This document shows positions 16,187 through 24,489 of a stretch of 48,247 bases of DNA, in pieces. The notes beneath the pieces are model-generated. The model was not told the origin of the DNA. It searched no databases and was given only the letters and a program-made list of their open reading frames with translations. This DNA is from Anaerobranca gottschalkii DSM 13577 (GTDB lineage: Bacteria > Bacillota > Proteinivoracia > Proteinivoracales > Proteinivoracaceae): contig NZ_FOIF01000011.1 in assembly GCF_900111575.1 (NCBI RefSeq), positions 1-48,247 of the forward strand, in the 5' to 3' direction. How positions within the stretch are numbered: the first letter of the stretch is position 1; every line of letters begins with the position of its first letter. Made by a program: the position numbers and the translations under genes.

Positions 16187-17683
16187 TTAATATAATTTTT
16201 TAAATGCTAAAGCCAAAGCCTCTGGCAAATCCCTAGGTAATAAACTGAAATACCCCTTTTCTTCAGCTATAATATCTGCAGCTAACCCATGTAAATATAC
16301 ACCAAGCTGAGCTCCTTCTTCCACCGATAGACCTTGGGCTAATAACCCTAAGATAATTCCTCCTAATACATCGCCACTTCCACCGGTAGCTAAACCGTTA
16401 TTGCCAGTGGTATTTAAAAAAACTTCCCCATTTTTTGTACCAATACAGGTAGTACTTCCTTTTAATACTATAGTACATCGGTATTTTTTACTATATTCCC
16501 TTACAATATTTATGGAGTCTTTAAGGATTTCTTCTACAGTAAGTCCAATAATCCTGCTCATTTCTTTAGGATGGGGTGTCAATATGTGGTTTTCCCTAAT
16601 AAGGGAATAATCTTGTATTTTTGCTAAAAGGTTTAAACCATCGCCATCGATAATAATTTTTCCAGGGAAATTATTTAAAATATAAATAAATAATTCTTCC
16701 CTATTATTTGTAGAAAAACCCGGTCCTATAAGTAGACTTTGGGCCTTTGCTAGATAATTTACCAAAATAGGTTTAAATTTTTCTAGATCTTCTTCCATTT
16801 CCAGGGTAATAGATTCATAACTTGAGGTTTCAATTGTATTAACCAGTTCTCTATCAACTAAGGTGTAGAGGAGACCTATCCCCGCCCTTAGGGCAGCATG
16901 GGCAGCTAAAATAACTGCACCGGACATCCCTTTACTTCCCCCTACAATAATGCCAGTTCCGTAACTCCCTTTATGGCTGTCTTGACTTCTCTTAGGTAAG
17001 AGCTTTTTAACGATATCCTCTGTCAACCAATAGGTATCAGTTTTGTATTGATTTATTAGCTCAGGGGGAATGCCGATATCTTTTACCACCAGTTCTCCAG
17101 CATAGACCCTTCCCTTGGAAAGAAGTAAATTTTCCTTTGGTAATCCTAAAGTTACTGTTTTATCACCTTTGACAATTTCCCTATTTTCCATTGGTCCGTC
17201 CCCTGCTAATCCTGAGGGAATGTCAATACAAAGGACGTATTTACCAGAAGAATTAATTTTTTGTACTATTTCCTTAGCAATTCCTCCAATTGTCCCTTTA
17301 AACCCAACACCAAATAATCCATCTATAATTACATCGGTTTCTTCTAAAATCCTATCCAATGAAGGAAGGTCTCTAAACAACGGGATAGGGAGGGATTTAA
17401 CTATTTCTAGATTAATTTTTGCATCACCTTGGAGGTTTTCTTCTGTTAGAAAAACTTTAACGGAAAATCCTTTAAGATGTAAAAGTCTTGCTACTACTAA
17501 TCCGTCTCCTCCATTATTCCCTTTCCCTACAATAACGGTAAACTTAGTGTGTCCGGGATAATGTTGAATTTCTTCTACCACCTTTAAACCACTGTGCTCC
17601 ATCAGTAAAAGGGTGGGTATTTTATACTTTTCCTGGCACAATAGATCAATTTTTTTAACATCACTGCCTTTAAGCGCTTTCAC
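16187..17683 (-). CDS. nnr: Bifunctional NAD(P)HX epimerase / ADP-dependent NAD(P)HX dehydratase
   Basis: This 498-residue protein fuses two repair enzymes. The N-terminal YjeF epimerase domain (~1-215) carries VIVGKGNNGGDGLVVARLL and DVIIDGLFGVGF. The C-terminal ribokinase-like dehydratase domain (~230-498) carries GTGIIVGGSKGMSGA, ILTPHPKEMSRI and the nucleotide-binding NNGLATGGSGDVLGGII. Together they convert damaged hydrated NADH/NADPH back to the active cofactor, using ADP. The start is GTG with GGGGAGGG upstream, directly after acpS. The acpS-nnr pairing is common in Firmicutes. Confidence 0.95.
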   Translation of the reverse strand: MKALKGSDVKKIDLLCQEKYKIPTLLLMEHSGLKVVEEIQHYPGHTKFTVIVGKGNNGGDGLVVARLLHLKGFSVKVFLTEENLQGDAKINLEIVKSLPIPLFRDLPSLDRILEETDVIIDGLFGVGFKGTIGGIAKEIVQKINSSGKYVLCIDIPSGLAGDGPMENREIVKGDKTVTLGLPKENLLLSKGRVYAGELVVKDIGIPPELINQYKTDTYWLTEDIVKKLLPKRSQDSHKGSYGTGIIVGGSKGMSGAVILAAHAALRAGIGLLYTLVDRELVNTIETSSYESITLEMEEDLEKFKPILVNYLAKAQSLLIGPGFSTNNREELFIYILNNFPGKIIIDGDGLNLLAKIQDYSLIRENHILTPHPKEMSRIIGLTVEEILKDSINIVREYSKKYRCTIVLKGSTTCIGTKNGEVFLNTTGNNGLATGGSGDVLGGIILGLLAQGLSVEEGAQLGVYLHGLAADIIAEEKGYFSLLPRDLPEALALAFKKLY

Positions 17684-17685
17684 CT

Positions 17686-18051
17686 TTAACCCTCCCCGAT
17701 AACATAGGCAACTGCCTGGGTTTTAGAATGGCTAATAGATAGATGTACCCTTGCTATTCCTAAGACCTTTGCCCGTTTTAATGCCCTACCGGTTAGCCTT
17801 ACTTTAGGTTTTCCCAAATTATCTTTGATTATTTCAATTTCCTGCCAACTAATCAAACCTATTCCCACTCCCAAAGCCTTCGCCACTGCTTCTTTCGCTG
17901 CAAAACGGCCTGCAACGGTAGCAGGTTTTAATGACATCAATTCTAATTCTTTTTTTGTAAATATCCGCTGTAAAAACTTCTCCCCCCTCCCTTCTAAAAC
18001 TTTAGTTATTCTGGGGATATCAACTATATCTACCCCTACACCGATAATCAT
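17686..18051 (-). CDS. acpS: Holo-[acyl-carrier-protein] synthase
   Basis: This 121-residue protein begins MIIGVGVDIVDIPRI, the AcpS start with its metal-binding Asp. It contains GRFAAKEAVAKALG with the catalytic Glu/Lys and the C-terminal VHLSISHSKTQAVAYV. It transfers 4'-phosphopantetheine from CoA to apo-ACP. It is the first gene of the minus-strand operon through to ndoA; the ATG follows GGGAGG. A possible promoter (TATGAT, with TTGAAA about 19 bp before it) lies in the divergent gap before the small gene at 18153. Confidence 0.95.
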   Translation of the reverse strand: MIIGVGVDIVDIPRITKVLEGRGEKFLQRIFTKKELELMSLKPATVAGRFAAKEAVAKALGVGIGLISWQEIEIIKDNLGKPKVRLTGRALKRAKVLGIARVHLSISHSKTQAVAYVIGEG

Positions 18052-18152
18052 CAGCTATCCTCCCTCACTTGTATTTTGTATATATATCATACCATAAAAA
18101 TTGCACTAATTTTCAACCTTTCCATAAAATAGATTGAGGGGAGGTGTAATTT

Positions 18153-18371
18153 ATGGGAATTAAAAATTGTTGTTGCAGTTGCTTAGATTTAACAGAGGAT
18201 TTTAAAATAGGTGATAAGGTAAAAATTAAGACTGTTGCTAATTCAATTGAAGGAGAAATCGAAGAAATAAGGGAAAATACCATTGTTTTAGATGGAATTG
18301 TAATCTGTTGTGCCCACATCGTAAGTATAGAGCCTTTAATATATGGTAATGGCAATGGAGAAGAACCATAA
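18153..18371 (+). CDS. Small Cys-rich protein with N-terminal CCCSC motif
   Basis: This 72-residue protein has a strong GGGGAGGTG site upstream. The N-terminus carries CCCSC at residues 6-10 and a further CC pair near residue 52. The middle (FKIGDKVKIKTVANSIEGEIEEIRENTIVLDG) looks like a short SH3/KOW-type beta barrel. The five clustered cysteines suggest metal binding or disulfides, which is inference. A TTGCAC (18101-18106) and TAAAAT (18125-18130) could be its promoter. It is monocistronic between acpS and a convergent terminator. I do not recognise a named family; an overlapping minus-strand reading lacks support. Confidence 0.7.
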   Translation: MGIKNCCCSCLDLTEDFKIGDKVKIKTVANSIEGEIEEIRENTIVLDGIVICCAHIVSIEPLIYGNGNGEEP

Positions 18372-18379
18372 AATACTTT

Positions 18380-18400
18380 AAAGAGCCCTTTTAGGGCTCT
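18380..18400. terminator. Bidirectional terminator between convergent genes
   Basis: A perfect 8-bp AAGAGCCC/GGGCTCTT stem with a short loop lies between the stop at 18371 (+) and the stop at 18400 (-). The U-tracts are weak on both sides, but it sits where a shared terminator is expected. Confidence 0.7.
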
Positions 18401-19383
18401 TATAACTTTGTTTTTGTAAGGTAATAGGCATATTCCATTGGTCTTAAATAGAGGTTATTATATAGTTCTGGACTTTGAAGCCTTTTGGCTAAAGTTTTCA
18501 TTGGTTTTCCATTAACCTCGATTATATATATTTTATCATTTAATCCTAGGGAGTAGTCCACCGCCAATTCTCCTAATAAGCCAAACTTCCCTTCTAATAT
18601 ATTGGCAACCTGTAAACTGGTATATGTTAAATTTTCTATAATTTCAAATACCACTCTTTCAGAATATAACTCTTGGAGGGGAATGGTATAGTCCACCACT
18701 TTTTTTACTATGTTTGTAATAAAACTTTTGTTTACTGCTATCCTGCTAATTCCACCGGTTATTTGCCATCTACCCCAAATGTTTTTTTGTACATAAATTC
18801 TAATATCGAAAAAATTTGTTCCTAGCCTTTTATTTTCTACAAACTTTTGGATTAAGTAGCCTTTGGTAAGTATGGATATATAGTGGATAATTTCATCAAT
18901 ATGGGAAAATTTCACCGGATTATTGAAAGCTTTATCTATAAGATAATAGCCATCTTCTTTTTTCTCTAGTAAAATTACTCCTTCCCCTTTACTACCTATC
19001 TTGGGTTTTAAAATAATTTTATCTTCTATTTCAGAAAAATATTTTAAATTAGCAGAGGTAAACTCTAAGGTTTTAGGTAAAAGAATTTCCTTTGTTGGGA
19101 GTAATAAATTGTAAATTTCCCATTTGTCAAATTTGGTTATTCTGTTAAAAACCCTATTTTTCCCGACTATCTTTTCAACTTCTTTAATTATTTTATCAGT
19201 ATTATTATAACAGAGATTATAGATCCCTTGGGGAAGAGCAAAGGATCTTTTTTTTAGGTTTTCTTTAGTAATAGGTAGTAATACAATTTGATCAGGTAAT
19301 TTATTGCAAGCATTTTGATATTTTAAATAAAGATCTTTATCTAACTCTCCGGAATATAATAAACCGATTATCCTTTTTTTCAT
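18400..19383 (-). CDS. YheC/YheD-like ATP-grasp protein
   Basis: About 327 residues. Visible ATP-grasp features are IILKPKIGSKGEGVILLEKK in the centre, RIYVQKNIWGRWQITGGISRI, and GLLGELAVDYSLGLNDKIYIIEVNGKP with the metal-binding Glu/Asn near the C-terminus. This matches the YheC/YheD family, linked in Bacillus to endospores, but the reaction is unknown. The start is set at the ATG at 19383, behind AAGGTGGT; a GTG three codons earlier overlaps the ribosome site. It is compatible with a spore-forming organism but does not prove one. Confidence 0.8.
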   Translation of the reverse strand: MKKRIIGLLYSGELDKDLYLKYQNACNKLPDQIVLLPITKENLKKRSFALPQGIYNLCYNNTDKIIKEVEKIVGKNRVFNRITKFDKWEIYNLLLPTKEILLPKTLEFTSANLKYFSEIEDKIILKPKIGSKGEGVILLEKKEDGYYLIDKAFNNPVKFSHIDEIIHYISILTKGYLIQKFVENKRLGTNFFDIRIYVQKNIWGRWQITGGISRIAVNKSFITNIVKKVVDYTIPLQELYSERVVFEIIENLTYTSLQVANILEGKFGLLGELAVDYSLGLNDKIYIIEVNGKPMKTLAKRLQSPELYNNLYLRPMEYAYYLTKTKL

Positions 19384-19465
19384 AGGGACCACCTTATTTC
19401 TATCTATTTATTCAGTTTATGATTTCCCCTATGAATGATTGATAATAATTTAGACTTTACTAAAC

Positions 19466-19714
19466 CTATTTTTTATATTTATTAAAAACTTCTACAATAT
19501 CTGGATAACAACATCTTCCTTTAGGGTTGTTAACAGCACAATTACTATTTTTCATGGCTCCAGTCATTTCAATAACTTCCTTAACAGTATTACAACCATT
19601 ATCTATTGCATTGACAATATCTTTTTCCGTCACTTTATTACAATAACAAACATACTCACCAATTACTGGCTGGACAGACTTATTACTTCCTCGGCAACAA
19701 TTACAATTACCCAT
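19466..19714 (-). CDS. BFD-like [2Fe-2S] protein with extra cysteines
   Basis: This 82-residue protein contains the BFD-like fer2 pattern: VCYCNKVTEKDIVNAI, then CNTVKEVIEMTGA and a final SNCAVNNPKGRCCYPDI. The canonical cluster cysteines are CYC near residues 23-25 and the later Cys pair. The N-terminus MGNCNCCRGS adds three more cysteines. Such proteins are small redox or metal-delivery domains. It stands between the ATP-grasp gene and the methyltransferase. The N-terminal cluster echoes the CCCSC protein at 18153, but I see no sequence relation. Partner unknown. Confidence 0.75.
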   Translation of the reverse strand: MGNCNCCRGSNKSVQPVIGEYVCYCNKVTEKDIVNAIDNGCNTVKEVIEMTGAMKNSNCAVNNPKGRCCYPDIVEVFNKYKK

Positions 19715-19746
19715 TGAAATCCTCTCCTTTCAAATATTTAAAATAG

Positions 19747-20922
19747 TTATCTATCTAAAACTTGAAAGATACCAAATTTTAAATATAGAGATTCATCGGC
19801 GTTTAGCACTATTGGATGATCCTTTGACTGTGTTCGAAATTCCACTTGACGCAAAATCTTTTTAGCATCTGCTGCGGCATCTTTAATTACTTCCATAAAA
19901 AGCTCTGGGGTCATATAGTGGGAACAAGATGCTGTAACTAAAAATCCACCATTTTTAGTAATTTTCATTCCCCTTAAGTTTATGTCCTTATATCCCCTAA
20001 TAGCACCCTTTAAGGCTTTTTTTGATTTAGCAAAGGCTGGAGGGTCGAGGATAGTTACATCAAATTTTTCCCCTTCCCTTTGTAAATCCCTCAATATATC
20101 AAAGGCATTTCCTAAACGATAGTCTACTTTTTCCTCAAATCCATTTAAGGCGACATTTTCTTTAATAGTTTCTATAGCATGTTCAGAGATATCAACTGCA
20201 GTGACCTGTTTAGCACCAAATTGACAGGCATGGAGAGTAAAGGAACCGGTGTGGCTAAAACAATCTAAAACTTTACTGTCTTTTACAAAGGGGGCAATTG
20301 CTAGACGATTTTCCTTTTGATCCAAGAAGTATCCAGTTTTCTGCCCATTTTCTATATCTACCCACATTTTAATCCCATTTTCTATAATTTGAACTTTTGT
20401 AGGAAAATTACCTTTTAAGTAACCCTTCCTTTGATCAAGGCCTTCTAATTCCCTCACTTGAACATCATTTCTTTCATATATACCTTTAGGCTTGATAATT
20501 TCATCTAATAGCTCCACAATAGTGGATTTGTGGATATCGATACCCAAAGCCAAAGTTTGAATAACTAAGTAATCTCCAAATTTATCTACAATTAAACCAG
20601 GCAAAAAATCCGCTTCTCCAAATATAACCCGGCAACAGTTTGTATCCATAATCCTTTGTCGATATTGCCACGCTTCTTCTATTTTTGTTTTAAAGAACTC
20701 CCTGTTTATTTCTTCTTGTTTATAGGTAAAGAGCCTTACTGTGATTTTTGATTTGGGGTTTATGTAACCTCTCCCTATAAACCGGCTTTTAAAGTCATAA
20801 ACATCAACTATATCCCCCGGCTCATATCCTCCTTCTATTTTTTCGATTTCATTAGAATATATCCAACGATGACCATTTACTATTCTTTTTTGTTCTCCTG
20901 ACTTTAGATAAACCTTTGTCAT
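19747..20922 (-). CDS. RlmI-like SAM-dependent rRNA methyltransferase with PUA domain
   Basis: This 391-residue protein has an N-terminal PUA domain (residues ~1-75; RIVNGHRWIYSNEIEKIEGGYEPGD). A Rossmann methyltransferase domain follows: the RlmI-type GQKTGYFLDQKENR, the SAM motif VLDCFSHTGSFTLHACQFGA, the catalytic ILDPPAFAKSK and the Cys in TASCSHYM. RlmI methylates a cytosine in 23S rRNA; the precise target here is inferred. It is divergent from nrfA. A TATAAT-type -10 (20958-20963, minus) lies about 40 bp upstream of the start. Confidence 0.88.
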   Translation of the reverse strand: MTKVYLKSGEQKRIVNGHRWIYSNEIEKIEGGYEPGDIVDVYDFKSRFIGRGYINPKSKITVRLFTYKQEEINREFFKTKIEEAWQYRQRIMDTNCCRVIFGEADFLPGLIVDKFGDYLVIQTLALGIDIHKSTIVELLDEIIKPKGIYERNDVQVRELEGLDQRKGYLKGNFPTKVQIIENGIKMWVDIENGQKTGYFLDQKENRLAIAPFVKDSKVLDCFSHTGSFTLHACQFGAKQVTAVDISEHAIETIKENVALNGFEEKVDYRLGNAFDILRDLQREGEKFDVTILDPPAFAKSKKALKGAIRGYKDINLRGMKITKNGGFLVTASCSHYMTPELFMEVIKDAAADAKKILRQVEFRTQSKDHPIVLNADESLYLKFGIFQVLDR

Positions 20923-20988
20923 GTCTTAAACTCCTTCCACTGATTATTATTACCATTATTATATCACGTTTTAAAAGATATATATATA

Positions 20989-21031
20989 TGTGATGTAGAT
21001 CACAGATTTTTTTTTGTGGTTGTTATATAAT
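20989..21031 (+). promoter_or_regulatory. Crp/Fnr-type site plus -10 box: class II promoter of nrfA
   Basis: TGTGATGTAGATCACA at 20989-21004 is a perfect TGTGA-N6-TCACA palindrome, the Crp/Fnr-family half-site layout. A TATAAT -10 box lies at 21026-21031, giving a start near 21038. The palindrome centre is then at about -41.5, the class II activator position, and no -35 box is needed. The site also lies about 45 bp upstream of the divergent rlmI-like promoter. Which family member binds is not known. Confidence 0.75.
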
Positions 21032-21057
21032 TCACGATACAGAAAGGGGGTGAGTTA

Positions 21058-22248
21058 ATGAAGAGTATATTCTTTATTCTCGTGGTTGTGTTATTTTTCA
21101 CAGGCTGTTCATCTCAAAATACGCTACCAGAAATGCCTCAAGGGGTTGTTCCTGCTGAGTACTGGGCGGATAAGTATCCAGATCAATACAATACTTACTT
21201 AAAAAATGCTGAAATGGAAGCCACAACTTTTGGTGGTTCAATTCCCGTTGATTATCTGGAAAAGTACCCAGACTTAAAAGTCCTTTATGCAGGTATGGGG
21301 TTTAGTAAAGACTATTTAAAGGCTAGAGGACATGTCTATTCCCTCGAAGATGCCATAAATACTGCTAGACCTAAACCAGGTGCCAGTTGTTTAACCTGTA
21401 AAACAGCGGATTACTTAGATATGGTAAATGAATATGGCAAAGATTTCTATGCTATGGATTTTACTGAAATGGCAGCTAAGGCAGTTAACCCCATTAGTTG
21501 CTATGACTGTCATCTAAGTACTCCAGGTGAAGCTGTCATCACTAGAAACCACTTAAAAGAAGCCTTAGAACTTCTAGATACCCAATTTAAAATGGGTGAT
21601 TTAACCTGTGCCCAATGCCACGTAGAATATTATCTTGACCCTGTAACTAAAGAAGTTGTTTTACCTTGGGAATATGGAATAACAGTCGATGGAATGGAAA
21701 AATATTTCGATGAACGGGGTTATTATGATTGGATTCATCCTACGACTGGAACTCCACTATTAAAGGTACAGCATCCAGAATTTGAAACATATTACGGCAG
21801 TGTACATAGCAAATTTGGCTTAAGCTGTATCGATTGTCATATGCCTAAAGTCGAAAATGATGATGGAGATTTGTTTAGATCCCATCACTGGACAAGTCCT
21901 TTAAAGTATATAGAAGCTTCCTGTATGGGTTGCCATACCGGAGATGCAGAGGACTTGATCGCCCGTGTTGAAGAAATTCAGTTAGGTGTATATACCAAAA
22001 CCAATGAAGTAAGTGCTCTAATAGTTCAGCTAATCCAGGAGTTAACAGAGGCGGTAGAAAGCGGCAAATACTCAGAAGAATTTTTAAATGAAGTTAGGAG
22101 TTATCACAGAAAAGCTCAATGGAGATGGGATTTTGTTTTCGTTGAAAATAGTACAGGATTCCATAACTCCAAGTTAGCCCACGAAACTTTAGATGCCGCC
22201 CGTTACTATGCGGAAAAAGGGCTGGAGTTGTTGAGAAATCAAAGATAA
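21058..22248 (+). CDS. nrfA: Pentahaem cytochrome c nitrite reductase (ammonia-forming), lipoprotein form
   Basis: This 396-residue protein has a lipoprotein signal (LFFTGC). Five haem motifs follow in NrfA order: the active-site CLTCK at 111-115, then CYDCH 148-152, CAQCH 184-188, CIDCH 257-261 and CMGCH 289-293. RGHVY (from residue 90) supplies the active-site Arg. VEYY at 189-192 and KVQH at 236-239 match the calcium-site Glu/Tyr/Lys/Gln and the active-site His. It reduces nitrite to ammonium with six electrons on the outer membrane face. No NrfH quinol dehydrogenase lies beside it, so the electron donor is unknown. ResB/ResC follow directly. Confidence 0.96.
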   Translation: MKSIFFILVVVLFFTGCSSQNTLPEMPQGVVPAEYWADKYPDQYNTYLKNAEMEATTFGGSIPVDYLEKYPDLKVLYAGMGFSKDYLKARGHVYSLEDAINTARPKPGASCLTCKTADYLDMVNEYGKDFYAMDFTEMAAKAVNPISCYDCHLSTPGEAVITRNHLKEALELLDTQFKMGDLTCAQCHVEYYLDPVTKEVVLPWEYGITVDGMEKYFDERGYYDWIHPTTGTPLLKVQHPEFETYYGSVHSKFGLSCIDCHMPKVENDDGDLFRSHHWTSPLKYIEASCMGCHTGDAEDLIARVEEIQLGVYTKTNEVSALIVQLIQELTEAVESGKYSEEFLNEVRSYHRKAQWRWDFVFVENSTGFHNSKLAHETLDAARYYAEKGLELLRNQR

Positions 22249-22280
22249 TCTAACTTAATATTTAATAAAAGATCTAATAT

Positions 22281-22303
22281 AAATGGGGCTTTATGCCCCA
22301 TTT
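22281..22303 (+). repeat. Hairpin between nrfA and resB
   Basis: A perfect 9-bp stem (AAATGGGGC with GCCCCATTT) encloses a 5-base loop, and no T run follows. It may stabilise the nrfA 3' end or attenuate transcription so that NrfA is made in excess of the maturation proteins. It is a weak terminator at best. Confidence 0.55.
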
Positions 22304-22341
22304 ACACAGGTTTTATAAAAAGAAAAAGGAGAGTAAAAGTA

Positions 22342-23634
22342 ATGAAAGAAGATAATATTTTAAAAGAAATTTGGAAAGCCCTTCATTCCATGAGGTTTGG
22401 AATAATTCTTTTACTCATTATTGGCATTTCTTCTATAGCAGGAACTGTAATTCCCCAAAAAAATCCCTTAATTTTTTATCAACGGGAATATAGTTCTTTT
22501 ATGTATACTATTATAACCACATTAAATTTACACGATGTTTATAATTCTTGGTGGTTTATTACTATGATGGTATTACTGGCTGTTAATTTAGTATTATGTA
22601 GTATCATCAGGCTACCTAAAATTATCAAAAGAATGGTAAATGTCCCTTCTTTAGATAAAGAATTAAATAGAAAAGATTTTTTAGTTAAAAAAGTAATATC
22701 TAATAGTGAAGTAAATATTGAAAAACTATTTAGGAAAGGAAAATTTAATAGGGTAAAGAAAATAGAAACTTCTAAAGGCACTTATTTTTTCGCCCATAAA
22801 AATAGGCTAGGTTATTTAGGCTCTTGGTTATCCCATGTAGGGTTATTGATAATAATACTATCTTATATGTTTGGGCAAATTACTGGTTTTGAAACATATA
22901 TCTATGGAGTTCCTGGGATTTCTGAAAGGGTAGAAGGTACTCCATATGAAATACAAATAGATGATTTTCGTATTGAGTTTAGAGATGACCTAACAGTCAA
23001 TCAATATATAAGTAATATTACAGTTAAAGACTTTAATAGCAAAAAAGCTATTAAAGCAGGAGAACTTTCTGTTAACAACCCCTTTAGGGCTGAGAAATTT
23101 AGTGTATATCAAAACGGTACCGGTTGGGCAGTTGATATGAAGTTAAAGCGAAATGGTGAAGAAATTGCCAATCGAATCCTTTATCAAGGCGAAATCCACG
23201 TAGATGATAATCAAAGGATTGCTTTACAATTTGTTAATTTTTATCCCCATTTTGATAACTCCTCTGGAAGACCCCGTACCATTAGCCCATTCCCAGATAA
23301 TCCAAAGCTCCTTTATACTATTTTTTATGAGGGGCGGAGAGTTGATATGAATGTCATCGGAATGGGTGAAGAACTAAATTGGGAAGAATATACCTTTATC
23401 ATAGATAACCCTAGACACTTTACTCTCCTGCAAATTACCAGTGATCCAGGAATACCTGGTGCTAAGTTGGGAAGTTTATTGTTACTCCATGGACTTATGT
23501 TTGCATTTTACTTCTTCCCTAAACAACTTAAAGCCTTGAAAATGAAAGATGGAAAAGTGATTATTTGGGGAGATACCGATAAAAACAAAGAAAATTTTAA
23601 AGAAGAAATTGAAAGATTATTAAATATTTATTAG
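22342..23634 (+). CDS. resB: ResB/Ccs1 cytochrome c biogenesis protein
   Basis: This 430-residue membrane protein starts in the ResB style (LHSMRFGIILLLIIGISSIAGTVIPQ). There is a second membrane segment near residue 70, a third at about 165-185 (GSWLSHVGLLIIILSYMFG) with a likely haem-ligand His, a large extracytoplasmic domain and a last membrane segment near 385. With ResC it forms the system II haem lyase that attaches haem to CxxCH motifs. It follows nrfA and precedes resC by 12 bp, so the operon supplies its own maturation. GGAGAG precedes the ATG. Confidence 0.93.
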   Translation: MKEDNILKEIWKALHSMRFGIILLLIIGISSIAGTVIPQKNPLIFYQREYSSFMYTIITTLNLHDVYNSWWFITMMVLLAVNLVLCSIIRLPKIIKRMVNVPSLDKELNRKDFLVKKVISNSEVNIEKLFRKGKFNRVKKIETSKGTYFFAHKNRLGYLGSWLSHVGLLIIILSYMFGQITGFETYIYGVPGISERVEGTPYEIQIDDFRIEFRDDLTVNQYISNITVKDFNSKKAIKAGELSVNNPFRAEKFSVYQNGTGWAVDMKLKRNGEEIANRILYQGEIHVDDNQRIALQFVNFYPHFDNSSGRPRTISPFPDNPKLLYTIFYEGRRVDMNVIGMGEELNWEEYTFIIDNPRHFTLLQITSDPGIPGAKLGSLLLLHGLMFAFYFFPKQLKALKMKDGKVIIWGDTDKNKENFKEEIERLLNIY

Positions 23635-23646
23635 AGGAGGAGAGTT

Positions 23647-24477
23647 ATGGAACTTCAGAGATTTCTTCAGATAGAAAACAGTTTTTTTAATATAGCCATC
23701 ACCTCGTATATTGTTTCTATGGTCCTATATTTTCTCTTTTTTGTTATTAAAAAAGAGAGCTATGGTAAATACGGATCCTTTTTTGTTAAAATTGCTTTAG
23801 TTTTCCATACTGTAGCTATAATTGCTAGGGGATTTGGAGCAAACAGAATCCCTTTAACTAATCAATACGAATTTGCCACAAGTTTTGCTTGGGGTATTGC
23901 CTTATGTTTTATAATCTTTGAACAAAAATATGGGTACAAAGCTATGGGTACTTTTGTAACCCCTATAATCTTTATTATTATTGGTTATGCAGCTATGCAA
24001 TCAAAGGATGTCCGTCCTTTAATGCCTGCTTTACAAAGTTATTGGTTAGTTTTCCACGTATCTACAGCGGTAATAGGCTATGGATCCTTTGGTGTTGCCT
24101 GTGGAGTATCTTGTATGTATTTATTAAAAAACAAGTTCCCAAAGGACAATTTTCTCAATAAACACATGCCATCTTTAGAAACCCTGGATTTAATTAGTTA
24201 TCGGGCCATAGCTTTAGGGTTCATCTTCCTAACTTTGTGTATAGTAACTGGTGCCATTTGGGCTGAACAGGCTTGGGGTAGGTATTGGGCTTGGGATCCT
24301 AAAGAAACATGGTCCTTCATTACCTGGATAATTTATTCTGTTTACCTCCATGTCCGAATAACCAAAGGTTTAAAAGGTAAAAAAGCAGCAATACTAAGTG
24401 TTATAGGATTTTTATGTGTATTATTTACCTATATCGGTGTTAATACCCTACTACCTAGTTTGCATAGTTATGCTTAA
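23647..24477 (+). CDS. resC: ResC/CcsA cytochrome c biogenesis protein
   Basis: This 276-residue integral membrane protein has about eight membrane segments. The Trp-rich haem-handling signature WGRYWAWDPKETWSFITW lies near residue 215. Conserved histidines are seen in ALVFHT, WLVFHVSTA and near the C-terminus (LPSLHSY). It is the haem export/ligation partner of ResB in system II. AGAGGAGGAG precedes the ATG. NrfA-type CxxCK haem attachment often needs a dedicated lyase; here this ResBC pair is the only candidate in view. Confidence 0.94.
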   Translation: MELQRFLQIENSFFNIAITSYIVSMVLYFLFFVIKKESYGKYGSFFVKIALVFHTVAIIARGFGANRIPLTNQYEFATSFAWGIALCFIIFEQKYGYKAMGTFVTPIIFIIIGYAAMQSKDVRPLMPALQSYWLVFHVSTAVIGYGSFGVACGVSCMYLLKNKFPKDNFLNKHMPSLETLDLISYRAIALGFIFLTLCIVTGAIWAEQAWGRYWAWDPKETWSFITWIIYSVYLHVRITKGLKGKKAAILSVIGFLCVLFTYIGVNTLLPSLHSYA

Positions 24478-24489
24478 GGGGTGTTTTAA

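Noticed and set aside
18113-18355. An 80-codon minus-strand frame opposite the Cys-rich small gene
   Set aside because: It lies wholly antisense to the well-supported 18153-18371 gene, has no good ribosome site and no recognisable domain.
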